A stretch of 64,000 nt of DNA from Bradyrhizobium oropedii (GTDB taxonomy: Bacteria; Pseudomonadota; Alphaproteobacteria; Rhizobiales; Xanthobacteraceae), in assembly GCF_020889685.1 (NCBI RefSeq), contig NZ_JACMYO010000001.1:62001-126000 (forward strand), given 5' to 3'. Positions 16,563 through 25,104 of this stretch are shown one piece after another (position 1 is the first letter of the stretch; each line of letters opens with the position of its first letter). A program made the translations under genes and the position numbers. Below the pieces are notes generated by a model. It searched no databases. It saw only the letters and a program-made list of their open reading frames with translations, and was not told where the DNA came from.

Positions 16563-17927
16563 ATGTGGCAAAAGCTATCCTTGCGCGCACGGATCAACGC
16601 GCTGCTGGCGCTGATATTGGTGCTTGGGCTCGGCATCAATATTGCGCGGCTCGTGCTCGAAGCGGGGCCGCGCGTCCAGGCCGAGGACCGCAGTGTCATC
16701 CGCTTGGCTCGAGAGTTTGTTGCGACGATCGTGGCCGGTCTCGACGAGGCGCCCGATCCCGATGCGCGGCTCGATCAGATCGTCCAGGACTTGAGTCGGC
16801 TGCGTCATGTCAGCATCACGCGGCATGATGACGCGACGGCAATATCCCCCGAGCGCCCGCAGGACGCCAGTGAACCGCGCGTCGCGCCGGAGTGGTTCGT
16901 CGCGCTGGTGCATCCCGAGCAGACCTCGGTGCGGGCGCCGGTCTCGGTTCACGGCAAGGCACAATCACTCGTCATCACCTCGCATCCTGACGACGAAATC
17001 GCCGAGATCTGGGACGGCATCGTCACCCAGCTCGAGGTCAGCTCCGCGATTGCGCTGGCGCTGCTTCTGGTGACCATGCTGGTGGTCGGTCGCGCGCTGG
17101 CGCCACTGGAGGCGCTGTCGCAGGCCATGACCGGTATCGAGGCGGGGGACTATGATGTCCGCGTCGAACCGGGCGGATCGCCGGAATTGGCTGCGATCTG
17201 TGCCAAACTGAACCATCTGGCGGCGACGCTGGGCGAGGCCGTGGACAGCAAGCGGCAGCTGGCCGAACGCGCGGTGTCGCTGCAGGATTCCGAGCGCAAG
17301 GAGATTGCGCGCGAACTGCACGATGAGTTCGGGCCCTATCTGTTCGCGCTGCGCGCGCATGCCGGCGCGCTGACCCGGCTGTCGGATCTCGAAAAGCCCG
17401 ATCCGTCCGCGCTGCGCAAGCATGGCAACGCCATCCTCGAGCAGGTCAACGCGCTCCAGCAGTTCACCCGCCGCATCCTGGAGCGATTGCGGCCGGTCGG
17501 ACTGGCCGAGCTCGGGCTTGTGGAAGCGCTCGGCGCGCTGGTGCGGCTCTGGAGTGAGTCGCATCCCGAAGTGGAGATCGAGAGCCGCATATCGGCTGAT
17601 CTCGGCGACACCGGCGAGATGGCCGATCTGACGATCTATCGCATCGTCCAGGAAGCGCTCACCAACGTGTTCCGCCACGCCGGCGCGACGGCAGTCGATA
17701 TCACGATCGAGCCCGCGGAACGGCAGGCCGGCCTGCGAGGCAACCGCGGCTGCGCGCTGGTGCGGGTTCGCGACAATGGCCGCGGCCTGCTCAGGGATCA
17801 CCGGCTTGGCCGCGGTTTGACCGGCATGCAGGAGCGAATCCTTGCGCTCGGCGGCACGCTGAAGATCAATTCCACCGATGATGGTGTCACGGTCGAGGCG
17901 CTGGTGCCGAAGGCCGCGGGGTCCTAG
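16563..17927 (+). CDS. NarX/UhpB-type sensor histidine kinase, partner of the 15761 regulator
   Basis: 454 residues. One membrane segment (about residues 10-30), a periplasmic sensor region, a second membrane segment (IALALLLVTMLVVGRAL, about 155-175), a HAMP linker, then a HisKA_3 box with the phospho-His in ARELHDEFGPYLFALR and an ATPase domain (EALTNVFRHAGA, VRDNGRGL). It resembles FlhS-type kinases of methylotrophic alphaproteobacteria. The ATG at 16563 puts the first membrane helix at the N-terminus; the upstream extension has no support. It is divergent from its regulator with about 180 bases between. Confidence 0.83.
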   Translation: MWQKLSLRARINALLALILVLGLGINIARLVLEAGPRVQAEDRSVIRLAREFVATIVAGLDEAPDPDARLDQIVQDLSRLRHVSITRHDDATAISPERPQDASEPRVAPEWFVALVHPEQTSVRAPVSVHGKAQSLVITSHPDDEIAEIWDGIVTQLEVSSAIALALLLVTMLVVGRALAPLEALSQAMTGIEAGDYDVRVEPGGSPELAAICAKLNHLAATLGEAVDSKRQLAERAVSLQDSERKEIARELHDEFGPYLFALRAHAGALTRLSDLEKPDPSALRKHGNAILEQVNALQQFTRRILERLRPVGLAELGLVEALGALVRLWSESHPEVEIESRISADLGDTGEMADLTIYRIVQEALTNVFRHAGATAVDITIEPAERQAGLRGNRGCALVRVRDNGRGLLRDHRLGRGLTGMQERILALGGTLKINSTDDGVTVEALVPKAAGS

Positions 17928-18364
17928 GGGGCTGTTCGCGGCCAGTATGTGAACGCGGCCCACGCCAGTGCGAATGCGCCGGCGATCCAGAGCGCGATGA
18001 TCGCGATCATTCCGGCTCGGCTGGCCGGTCGCTGCAATACCGCGCTGGCCTTGGCGCGGCATTCCGCCATCACCTCGTCCGGAACGAGCGAGATGGCAAG
18101 CCAGATGCCAAGCGGCACGAGAATCAGATCGTCGAGATAGCCGAGCACCGGAATGAAATCCGGGATCAGGTCGATCGGCGAGAGCGCATAGGCTGCCACT
18201 GCGATCGCAACGGCCTTGGCGTACCACGGTACGCGTGGATCACGCGAAGCGAGATACAGCGCGACGCTGTCCCGCTTGAGGTTGCGCGCCCAGGCCTTGA
18301 TTGAGGGAAGGGTCTTGATTGAGGAAAGGGTCTTGCTTGAGGAATGCTTGATGGCGGACAGCAT
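17924..18364 (-). CDS. YkvA family (DUF1232) membrane protein
   Basis: 146 residues from the ATG at 18364. The DUF1232 core is DPRVPWYAKAVAIAVAAYAL followed by SPIDLIPDFIPVLGYLDD, then a C-terminal membrane segment (MIAIIALWIAGAFALAWAA). The function of the family is unknown. The N-terminus carries a short tandem repeat at DNA level (18-base units at 18301-18351), giving TLSSIK and TLPSIK in the protein. The longer upstream frame overlaps the AraC gene and is rejected. Its stop overlaps the kinase stop, so the genes converge. Confidence 0.8.
   Translation of the reverse strand: MLSAIKHSSSKTLSSIKTLPSIKAWARNLKRDSVALYLASRDPRVPWYAKAVAIAVAAYALSPIDLIPDFIPVLGYLDDLILVPLGIWLAISLVPDEVMAECRAKASAVLQRPASRAGMIAIIALWIAGAFALAWAAFTYWPRTAP
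18301..18351 (+). repeat. 18-base tandem repeat inside the DUF1232 gene
   Basis: TTGAGGGAAGGGTCTTGA, TTGAGGAAAGGGTCTTGC and a partial third unit TTGAGGAATGCTTGA follow one another. The unit is a multiple of three, so changes in copy number keep the reading frame. Confidence 0.8.
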
Positions 18365-18393
18365 GGCGGGCGCCTGCACGCCGAACGGAAGCG

Positions 18394-19368
18394 CTATTCC
18401 AGCACGACGTCCACCGGCATGCCGCCGTGCAGACCCTTGTGGACGGAGGAGGGCGCGATGCCGAAATACTTCCGGAAGACGCGGCTGAAATGCGAGGAGC
18501 TCGAGAAGCCCCACGAGAACGCCACATCCGTGATGGTCTTGCCGTTCTGTGATTCCAGTTCCTGCCGACAATTTTGCAGGCGGGCCTTCCAGATGTAATC
18601 GCTGACCGTCATGCCGCGATCGCTGAACAGCATGTGCAGATAGCGCTTCGAGCAGCCGAGCGCCGCGGAAATGCGGTCGATGCAGAGATCGGGATCGCGC
18701 AGATGCTCGCGGATGAACCCCTGGGCCCGCACATAGGTCGCCTCAGCGCTGCCGCGGTCGAACATGGCGCCGGTCTCGCGCAGCGGCAGCAGCAGCAGGT
18801 CGATCAGCGCATCAGCGACGCCCACGGCGTTGACCGGGGTCAGCGTCGGTGCCTCGCCGAATGCGGCATGGACGAAATCATAGGCGATGCGGCCGGTGCC
18901 GTTGCGCGCCGACAGTTTGCACGGTGCCATCTTGGAGAGCTGGAAGCCGCGCTCCTTGAGCAGGTCCTTTGGAACGATGACAACCTCGTGACGCGTCAGG
19001 GACGGGCTGATGATCGTGTGCGGACATGAGACGTCATAGGCGAAGCAGTCTCCCGGCATGATGTCGAAGTGCAGACCGTCCTGCTCGAAATGCGAGACGC
19101 CGTGCGTCTGGAAAACGATCTTGATGTAGGGGTGCTCGCTCAGCCTGATGCGCGAGAACGCATGGGCGATTCGATGCTGGCTTGCCTCGATCTGGCACAG
19201 CTTCAACCGCGACACGGTGGTGTAGTTGATCCGGCCTTCGAGCGAGGATCCTTCCAGCGCATCGACGTCGAACTGGCCGCAAAGATCAGTGAGCGCATCC
19301 GACCAGCGCTGGATTTGACGCTTGGGCGTCAATCCGTTCGTGCTGAGTGAATGGACTGTATCGGACAT
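18394..19368 (-). CDS. AraC-family transcriptional regulator
   Basis: 324 residues from the ATG at 19368. An N-terminal AraC-binding-like domain (about residues 20-190) is followed by a C-terminal pair of helix-turn-helix motifs (ISAALGCSKRYLHMLFSD and ITDVAFSWGFSSSSHFSRVF). It lies directly upstream of xoxF and points away from it, so the 421-base gap holds both promoters. AraC regulators of this type control alcohol dehydrogenase genes in other bacteria. Control of xoxF is a reasonable inference, not shown. Confidence 0.82.
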   Translation of the reverse strand: MSDTVHSLSTNGLTPKRQIQRWSDALTDLCGQFDVDALEGSSLEGRINYTTVSRLKLCQIEASQHRIAHAFSRIRLSEHPYIKIVFQTHGVSHFEQDGLHFDIMPGDCFAYDVSCPHTIISPSLTRHEVVIVPKDLLKERGFQLSKMAPCKLSARNGTGRIAYDFVHAAFGEAPTLTPVNAVGVADALIDLLLLPLRETGAMFDRGSAEATYVRAQGFIREHLRDPDLCIDRISAALGCSKRYLHMLFSDRGMTVSDYIWKARLQNCRQELESQNGKTITDVAFSWGFSSSSHFSRVFRKYFGIAPSSVHKGLHGGMPVDVVLE

Positions 19369-19789
19369 CTTTCCAGCCACCGATTCGATCCCCAACGTGA
19401 CTGCCCACCGCGCTTAAGTCTGGTTCGGGATGATGCGCCTTCTCCCTGATTCTGAACAGGTTAGGGAGGCGGCGGGATTTCTTCCCGGTTAATGGCGCGC
19501 GATCCTCCGACTTAGTTCTGGGCTCGTCAAGCGCAACCTTAGCACGCGTCAAACTGGCGCTCGGATTGCGCCGGCCGTGATTGATGCCCTGCAACATGAA
19601 GCAAGCTTTCCCGCCAATCCGGCGGCGGCCCGCAAAAATCTGACGCAGCTTCGCTTCTGTGCAAACGGCTCTTCTCTATTGGGCAAGTCAGCCGGATGCG
19701 ATCGGACTACGAATGGGGAACCATAATGGAAGAAGTGGGGCCGTTTCGGCGGAAACCCTTGAGCTCTTGAACCTGGGAGGAAATCCACG
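19369..19789. promoter_or_regulatory. divergent control region between the araC-like gene and xoxF
   Basis: About 420 bases without a supportable gene. It must carry the xoxF promoter and the AraC gene promoter. I could not identify a reliable -35/-10 pair or operator. The only firm element is the xoxF ribosome binding site TGGGAGGAAATCC just before the ATG. Confidence 0.5.
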
Positions 19790-21595
19790 ATGCGCAAGCT
19801 GCTATACGCGACCAGCCTTGGGGCAATGGCGGTGTTCGCCGCCGGAGCTGCCACTGCCAATGACGAACTCCACAAGATGACGCAGAACCCGAAAGATTGG
19901 GTGATGCCGACCGGCGATTACACCAATCAGCGTTATTCGAAGCTGAATCAGATCAACGCCTCGAACGTCGGAAAGTTGCAGGTAGCGTGGACGTTTTCGA
20001 CTGGCGTGCTGCGCGGCCACGAAGGCGGTCCGCTGATCATCGGCAACATGATGTACGTGCACACCCCGTTCCCGAACAAGGTCTACGCTATTGACCTTTC
20101 CAAGGACAACCAGATCGTCTGGAAGTACGAGCCGAAGCAGGATCCGAACGTCATTCCGGTGATGTGCTGCGATACCGTCAACCGCGGCGTCGCCTACGGT
20201 GACGGCAAGATCTTCCTGCACCAGGCCGACACCACGCTGGTCGCGCTCGATGCCAAGACCGGCAAGGTGGAATGGTCGGTGAAGAACGGCGATCCGAGCA
20301 AGGGTTCGACCGGCACCTCCGCGCCGATGGTGATCAAGGACAAGGTCCTGATCGGTATCTCCGGCGGCGAGTTCGGCGTGCAGGCGCACATGAGCGCCTA
20401 CGACATCAAGACCGGCAAGCTGGTCTGGCGCGGATTCTCGGAAGGTCCGGATGACCAGATCCTGGTCGACGACAAGACCACCGAGCTCGGGAAGCCGGTC
20501 GGCAAGGACTCGAGCCTGAAGACGTGGCAAGGCGATCAGTGGAAGATCGGCGGCGGCGCGACCTGGGGCTGGATCTCCTACGATCCTGAACTCAACCTCG
20601 TCTACTACGGATCGGGTAACCCCTCGACCTGGAATCCGAAGCAGCGTCCCGGCGACAACAAGTGGTCGATGACGATCTGGGCGCGTAACCCGGATACCGG
20701 CGTCGCCAAGTGGGTCTACCAGATGACGCCCCATGATGAATGGGACTATGACGGCATCAACGAGATGATCCTCTCGGATCAGTCGATCGATGGCAAGGCG
20801 CGCAAGCTCCTGACCCACTTCGATCGCAACGGCCTCGGCTACACCCTCGATCGCGCCACCGGCGAACTCCTGGTCGCCGAGAAGTATGATCCGAAGGTGA
20901 ACTGGACCTCCGGCGTCGACATGAAAAAGGACTCGCCGACCTATGGTCGTCCGACGGTTCTTGACGCAGCGTCGACCGACAAGGCCGGCGAAGACCACAA
21001 CGTCAAGGGCATCTGCCCGGCAGCGCTTGGTTCGAAGGACGAGCAGCCGGCAGCCTACTCGCCGGAGACGCAACTGTTCTACGTGCCGACCAACCACGTC
21101 TGCATGGACTACGAGCCGTTCAAGGTGAGCTACACCGCAGGTCAGCCCTATGTCGGCGCGACGCTGTCGATGTATCCGCCTCCCGGTGAGACCAACATGG
21201 GCAACTTCATCGCCTGGGACGGCAAGACCGGTAAGATCGTGTGGTCGAACAAGGAGCAGTTCTCGGTCTGGTCGGGTGCGCTCGCGACCGCTGGCGGCGT
21301 GGTGTTCTACGGCACGCTGGAAGGCTACCTGAAGGCAGTCGACGCCAAGACGGGCAAGGAGCTCTACAAGTTCAAGACTCCGTCCGGCATCATCGGCAAC
21401 GTCACCACCTATGAGAATGGCGGCAAGCAGTACGTCGCTGTGCTGTCGGGCGTCGGCGGTTGGGCAGGCATCGGCCTCGCGGCTGGTCTGACCGATCCGA
21501 CGGCTGGTCTCGGCGCAGTCGGCGGCTATGCCGCGCTGAGCAACTACACCGCGCTCGGTGGAACGCTCACCGTGTTCTCGCTGCCGCAGCAGTGA
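19790..21595 (+). CDS. xoxF: lanthanide-dependent methanol dehydrogenase XoxF
   Basis: 601 residues: signal peptide (1-23), then the eight-bladed quinoprotein propeller with Trp-docking repeats. The motif [10 protein letters not shown] has the catalytic Asp319 and, two residues on, Asp321, which is the extra Asp that coordinates the lanthanide. Calcium enzymes (MxaF) have Ala there. The adjacent-cysteine disulfide that sits over PQQ is present as MCCD (Cys126, Cys127). The enzyme oxidises methanol to formaldehyde in the periplasm and passes electrons to XoxG. GGGAGGAAATCCACG precedes the ATG. Downstream are a strong hairpin and xoxG. No mxaI-like small subunit is nearby, as expected for XoxF. 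Confidence 0.97.
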   Translation: MRKLLYATSLGAMAVFAAGAATANDELHKMTQNPKDWVMPTGDYTNQRYSKLNQINASNVGKLQVAWTFSTGVLRGHEGGPLIIGNMMYVHTPFPNKVYAIDLSKDNQIVWKYEPKQDPNVIPVMCCDTVNRGVAYGDGKIFLHQADTTLVALDAKTGKVEWSVKNGDPSKGSTGTSAPMVIKDKVLIGISGGEFGVQAHMSAYDIKTGKLVWRGFSEGPDDQILVDDKTTELGKPVGKDSSLKTWQGDQWKIGGGATWGWISYDPELNLVYYGSGNPSTWNPKQRPGDNKWSMTIWARNPDTGVAKWVYQMTPHDEWDYDGINEMILSDQSIDGKARKLLTHFDRNGLGYTLDRATGELLVAEKYDPKVNWTSGVDMKKDSPTYGRPTVLDAASTDKAGEDHNVKGICPAALGSKDEQPAAYSPETQLFYVPTNHVCMDYEPFKVSYTAGQPYVGATLSMYPPPGETNMGNFIAWDGKTGKIVWSNKEQFSVWSGALATAGGVVFYGTLEGYLKAVDAKTGKELYKFKTPSGIIGNVTTYENGGKQYVAVLSGVGGWAGIGLAAGLTDPTAGLGAVGGYAALSNYTALGGTLTVFSLPQQ

Positions 21596-21611
21596 GCTGA
21601 GCGACCTCGTT

Positions 21612-21641
21612 CCGGCGCATGGAGCGAACTCCATGCGCCGG
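21612..21641 (+). terminator. perfect 13-bp hairpin between xoxF and xoxG
   Basis: CCGGCGCATGGAG and CTCCATGCGCCGG pair perfectly around a CGAA loop, 17 bases after the xoxF stop. There is no U-tract. It may partly terminate transcription or protect the xoxF message, giving more XoxF than XoxG. Confidence 0.8.
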
Positions 21642-21667
21642 TCCGTCTTCAATCTGCACGCGAGGAT

Positions 21668-22195
21668 ATGCTTTTGCGTAAGATCTGGTTTGTGACTGCT
21701 GCGATTTTCGTCGTGGCAATGGGTGGAGTTGCCTCCGCCGAGGACGCGGGTGATCCGACCGCCGTCAAGAGCGAGGACGGCAAGTATCTCGACAAGGATG
21801 GAGACCCGACGTTCAAGGTGACGTCCGACGGCACGGTGGACTGGTACACGTACTCCGGATACCGCCGCTATCATTCGGAGTGCCACGTCTGTCACGGCCC
21901 CGACGGCATGGGATCGACCTATGCTCCGGCGCTGGCGAATTCGCTGAAGAGCATGAACTACGCGGACTTCATGGGCGTCGTCGCGAGCGGACGCAAGAAC
22001 GTGTCCACGGCGCAGGAGAATGTGATGCCGGCATTCGGCGATAATCCCAACGTTGCCTGCTACATGGACGACCTCTATGTGTACCTGCGCGCCCGGGCCA
22101 ATGATGCGGTTGGGCGTGTTCGGCCGGCCAAGCATGAAGACAAGTCGGAAGCCTATGGCAAGGCCGAAGACGCCTGCATGGGCAACAAGAAGTGA
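21668..22195 (+). CDS. xoxG: cytochrome c associated with XoxF
   Basis: 175 residues with a signal peptide ending near VASAE and a single c-type heme motif CHVCHG (Cys72, Cys75, His76). Two further cysteines are in NVACYMDD and EDACMG, so it fits the four-cysteine cytochrome family tied to methanol metabolism. A likely axial Met is in ENVMPAFG. It is the electron acceptor for XoxF. GAGGATAT precedes the ATG. It lies 72 bases after xoxF across the hairpin. Confidence 0.93.
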   Translation: MLLRKIWFVTAAIFVVAMGGVASAEDAGDPTAVKSEDGKYLDKDGDPTFKVTSDGTVDWYTYSGYRRYHSECHVCHGPDGMGSTYAPALANSLKSMNYADFMGVVASGRKNVSTAQENVMPAFGDNPNVACYMDDLYVYLRARANDAVGRVRPAKHEDKSEAYGKAEDACMGNKK

Positions 22196-22245
22196 GCGTG
22201 ACCGGCGCGAACGACAAACCTGTTTGATGTTTAGTGGAGACCAAG

Positions 22246-23355
22246 ATGAAGACCCGCGCCGCAGTCGCATTCGAAGCAAAGAAGCCGCTCGAGATCGTCG
22301 AGCTCGACCTGGAAGGCCCCAAGGCCGGCGAGGTCCTCGTCGAGATCAAGGCGACCGGTATCTGCCACACCGATGCCTACACGCTCGACGGTTTCGACAG
22401 CGAAGGCATCTTCCCCTCGATCCTCGGCCATGAAGGCGCCGGCATCGTTCGCGAAGTCGGCGCCGGCGTGACGTCGGTGAAGCCGGGCGATCACGTGATC
22501 CCGCTCTACACGCCGGAATGCCGGCAGTGCAAAAGCTGCCTGAGCCAGAAGACCAACCTCTGCACCGCGATCCGCGCGACGCAGGGCAAGGGCGTGATGC
22601 CCGACGGCACCTCGCGCTTCAGCTACAAGGGCAAGCCGGTCTTCCACTACATGGGATGCTCGACCTTCTCGAATTTCACCGTGCTGCCCGAGATCGCGGT
22701 GGCCAAGATCCGCGAGGACGCGCCGTTCGACAAGAGCTGCTACATCGGCTGCGGCGTCACCACCGGCGTCGGCGCTGTGGTCAACACCGCCAAGGTGACA
22801 CCGGGCTCCAACGTGGTCGTGTTCGGCCTCGGCGGCATCGGCCTCAACGTGATCCAGGGCGCCAAGATGGTTGGTGCCGACAAGATCATCGGCGTCGACA
22901 TCAACGACTCGAAGGACGCCTGGGGCCGCCAGTTCGGCATGACGCATTTCGTCAACCCGACCAAGGTGCAGGGCGACATCGTCCAGCACCTGGTGGGCCT
23001 CACCGACGGCGGCGCCGACTACACCTTCGACTGCACCGGCAACACCACCGTGATGCGGCAGGCGCTGGAAGCCTGTCATCGCGGCTGGGGCGTCTCGGTC
23101 GTGATCGGCGTTGCGGAGTCCGGCAAGGAGATCGCGACCCGGCCGTTCCAGCTCGTCACCGGACGCGTCTGGAAGGGCACTGCATTCGGCGGCGCACGCG
23201 GCCGCACCGACGTGCCGAAGATCGTCGACTGGTACATGGGCGGAAAGATCCAGATCGATCCGATGATCACCCACGTGCTGAAGCTCGACGAGATCAACAA
23301 GGGCTTCGACCTGATGCACGAGGGCAAATCGATCCGTTCGGTCGTCGTATTCTGA
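22246..23355 (+). CDS. frmA: S-(hydroxymethyl)glutathione dehydrogenase, class III alcohol dehydrogenase
   Basis: 369 residues. Zinc ligands are visible: catalytic Cys in [14 protein letters not shown] with GHEGAG, and four structural cysteines in [15 protein letters not shown]. The NAD-binding site is [14 protein letters not shown]. It oxidises S-hydroxymethylglutathione to S-formylglutathione. The ATG at 22246 has GGAG six bases upstream; a GTG at 22234 is in frame but overlaps that site, so I prefer the ATG. It is 50 bases after xoxG and 33 before gfa, and is likely part of one transcript. The Paracoccus homologue is called FlhA. Confidence 0.95.
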   Translation: MKTRAAVAFEAKKPLEIVELDLEGPKAGEVLVEIKATGICHTDAYTLDGFDSEGIFPSILGHEGAGIVREVGAGVTSVKPGDHVIPLYTPECRQCKSCLSQKTNLCTAIRATQGKGVMPDGTSRFSYKGKPVFHYMGCSTFSNFTVLPEIAVAKIREDAPFDKSCYIGCGVTTGVGAVVNTAKVTPGSNVVVFGLGGIGLNVIQGAKMVGADKIIGVDINDSKDAWGRQFGMTHFVNPTKVQGDIVQHLVGLTDGGADYTFDCTGNTTVMRQALEACHRGWGVSVVIGVAESGKEIATRPFQLVTGRVWKGTAFGGARGRTDVPKIVDWYMGGKIQIDPMITHVLKLDEINKGFDLMHEGKSIRSVVVF

Positions 23356-23388
23356 AATCAAAACACCAAGCACTAGGAGGATAGACCA

Positions 23389-23952
23389 ATGACTGTTCAT
23401 ATCCACCCGTCGGTCGACAATGGCGTCAAGCAAGGCTCCGGCAATTTTGCCGGCGGCACGCTGGTCTGCAAATGCGCGGACAAGAAGGTCAAGGTCGGGG
23501 TCAAGGGCGACGTCGCCCATAACCACGCCTGCGGCTGCACCAAATGCTGGAAGCCCGCGGGCGCCACCTTCTCGGTGGTCGCGGTGGTTCCGCGCGAGAA
23601 CGCCACCGTGCTGGAGAACGGCGACAAGCTGAAGATCGTCGACGCGGCCGCGGTGATCCAGCGCCACGCCTGCACCGGCTGCGGCACCCATATGTACGGC
23701 CGGATCGAGAACAAGGGCCATCCGTTCTACGGCCTCGACTTCATCCACCCCGAGCTGTTCCAGGAGTCCGGCTCGGCGGCTCCGGGATTTGCCGCCTTCG
23801 TGTCGTCGGTGATCGAGTCCGGCGTCAAGCCGGCGGAGATGGCCGGGATCAGGTCGCGGCTGAAGGAGCTTGGGCTCGAGCCCTACGACTGCCTGTCGCC
23901 GGCGCTGATGGATGCAATCGCGACCCACGTGGCGAAGTCGAAAGCAGCCTGA
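23389..23952 (+). CDS. gfa: S-(hydroxymethyl)glutathione synthase (glutathione-dependent formaldehyde-activating enzyme)
   Basis: 187 residues with the zinc-binding cysteines of the Gfa family: [22 protein letters not shown] and [13 protein letters not shown]. It promotes condensation of formaldehyde with glutathione, feeding the dehydrogenase encoded just upstream. TAGGAGGATAGACC precedes the ATG, a near-ideal ribosome binding site. A strong intrinsic terminator follows at 24049-24090, so gfa closes the xoxF-xoxG-dehydrogenase-gfa unit. Confidence 0.95.
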   Translation: MTVHIHPSVDNGVKQGSGNFAGGTLVCKCADKKVKVGVKGDVAHNHACGCTKCWKPAGATFSVVAVVPRENATVLENGDKLKIVDAAAVIQRHACTGCGTHMYGRIENKGHPFYGLDFIHPELFQESGSAAPGFAAFVSSVIESGVKPAEMAGIRSRLKELGLEPYDCLSPALMDAIATHVAKSKAA

Positions 23953-24048
23953 CCAAGGCAGCCTGGTCGGCTGAGCCTGATGAGATCCTGCGCCGGCAGA
24001 GGGCCTGCCGGCGACGGATATGCTGGTAGTACCCGTGACCTTGAACCT

Positions 24049-24090
24049 TGCATGCCCTGCGGGCGACCACAGGGCATGCATTTTATTTTT
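24049..24090 (+). terminator. rho-independent terminator after gfa
   Basis: TGCATGCCCTG and CAGGGCATGCA form a perfect 11-bp stem around a 10-base loop, followed by TTTTATTTTT. This is the best intrinsic terminator in the window. The descending arm also contains the likely ATG of the next gene (24076). Confidence 0.92.
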
Positions 24091-25029
24091 CGCCTTGCCC
24101 TCGTCCTTTCCCCGATCCTGGTCCTCTCGCGCGCCCACGCGGCGTCGCCGGAAGACCGCTACATCGCCGCGCGTGACGCCGCGATCGCCAAATTCGCCAA
24201 GCTGTCGAGCGACAACAAGATCAACGAGGCCGTCGACAAGGCCGAGGCGGCCGCGCGAGACGGGCTGAAGGCGCAGCTTGCCGCCATCCTGTCCGAGCCC
24301 GCCCGGCCGGGCTTTGGCCCCGCCCAGCTCAACCTCGACACTCTATATAAGGGCGACATGGGGTTCGGCATGCTGGACGGCCTGCGCTTCGATGCCGACA
24401 GGGGCAGCGACGGCGCCAAGATAGGAGAGAAGCGCGCCGACGGGAGCTTCGTCGAGCCGAAAGCCCACATCATCGTCACCGCCGATGCCTTGTTCACGCG
24501 CTGGCTGCAGGAGCACAAGGCCTGGTGGGACAAGGGCAGCAAGAACGTGCCGCAGCAGATCGACGCAGCGGTGAAGTTCGAAGGCCTCTACACCCAGGCG
24601 ATCTCGACCGACGCCGCGGTGGTCAATTTCAACGACCTGCCGGTCGCCAAGCCGGCGTCGGCCACCCTGACTTACGGCTTCCTGGCCGGCCGCACCCAGG
24701 ACTCGTTCCCTGAGGCCGCCGATGAGGTGTTCGTGGCTGTTCTCGCCAACGGCAAGTTCTACATCGCCTATGGCGAGATCGAGCCCACTGTGAAAGTGCC
24801 CGCCTGCACGGCGATCCGCACCGACTACAACAAGAAGGCCGATGAAGCGGCCGAGAAGCTCGAGCGCAAGCAGATCAACAGGAAGGCGTATGACAAGCTC
24901 GGCGACCTCCGCCAGCAGGGCGAGGACGCATTCAAGCGCTGCTTCGTTCAGCACGCCCCGGAGCAGCCGGCGTTCGCCGAGGCCGCCAAACAGGCCCAGG
25001 CGCTGCTGGAGACGGCGATCGGTAAATAG
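24076..25029 (+). CDS. exported protein of unknown function
   Basis: 317 residues starting MHFIFRLALVLSPILVLSRA, a clear signal peptide cleaved near AHAA. The mature protein is acidic and helical (KFAKLSSDNKINEAVDKAEA) with a C-terminal KCF-like CFVQHAPEQP. I do not recognise a named domain. The start codon falls in the descending arm of the gfa terminator, so readthrough transcripts would have it sequestered. Earlier in-frame starts exist, but they would put the hydrophobic stretch inside the protein. Confidence 0.7.
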   Translation: MHFIFRLALVLSPILVLSRAHAASPEDRYIAARDAAIAKFAKLSSDNKINEAVDKAEAAARDGLKAQLAAILSEPARPGFGPAQLNLDTLYKGDMGFGMLDGLRFDADRGSDGAKIGEKRADGSFVEPKAHIIVTADALFTRWLQEHKAWWDKGSKNVPQQIDAAVKFEGLYTQAISTDAAVVNFNDLPVAKPASATLTYGFLAGRTQDSFPEAADEVFVAVLANGKFYIAYGEIEPTVKVPACTAIRTDYNKKADEAAEKLERKQINRKAYDKLGDLRQQGEDAFKRCFVQHAPEQPAFAEAAKQAQALLETAIGK

Positions 25030-25104
25030 CACCGCATGGCAGTTTGATCGGCGACCAGCGCGAGCCTATCTTCTCCGGAAAGTCTGCATCTCCGGGGAGA
25101 CACC

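Noticed and set aside
22234..22245. GTG start for the formaldehyde dehydrogenase
   Set aside because: The GTG overlaps the GGAG ribosome binding site that serves the ATG at 22246.
19802..22279. An 825-codon open frame antisense to xoxF and xoxG
   Set aside because: It mirrors the codon bias of the real genes on the plus strand, has no ribosome binding site or known motif, and is a usual artefact of high GC.
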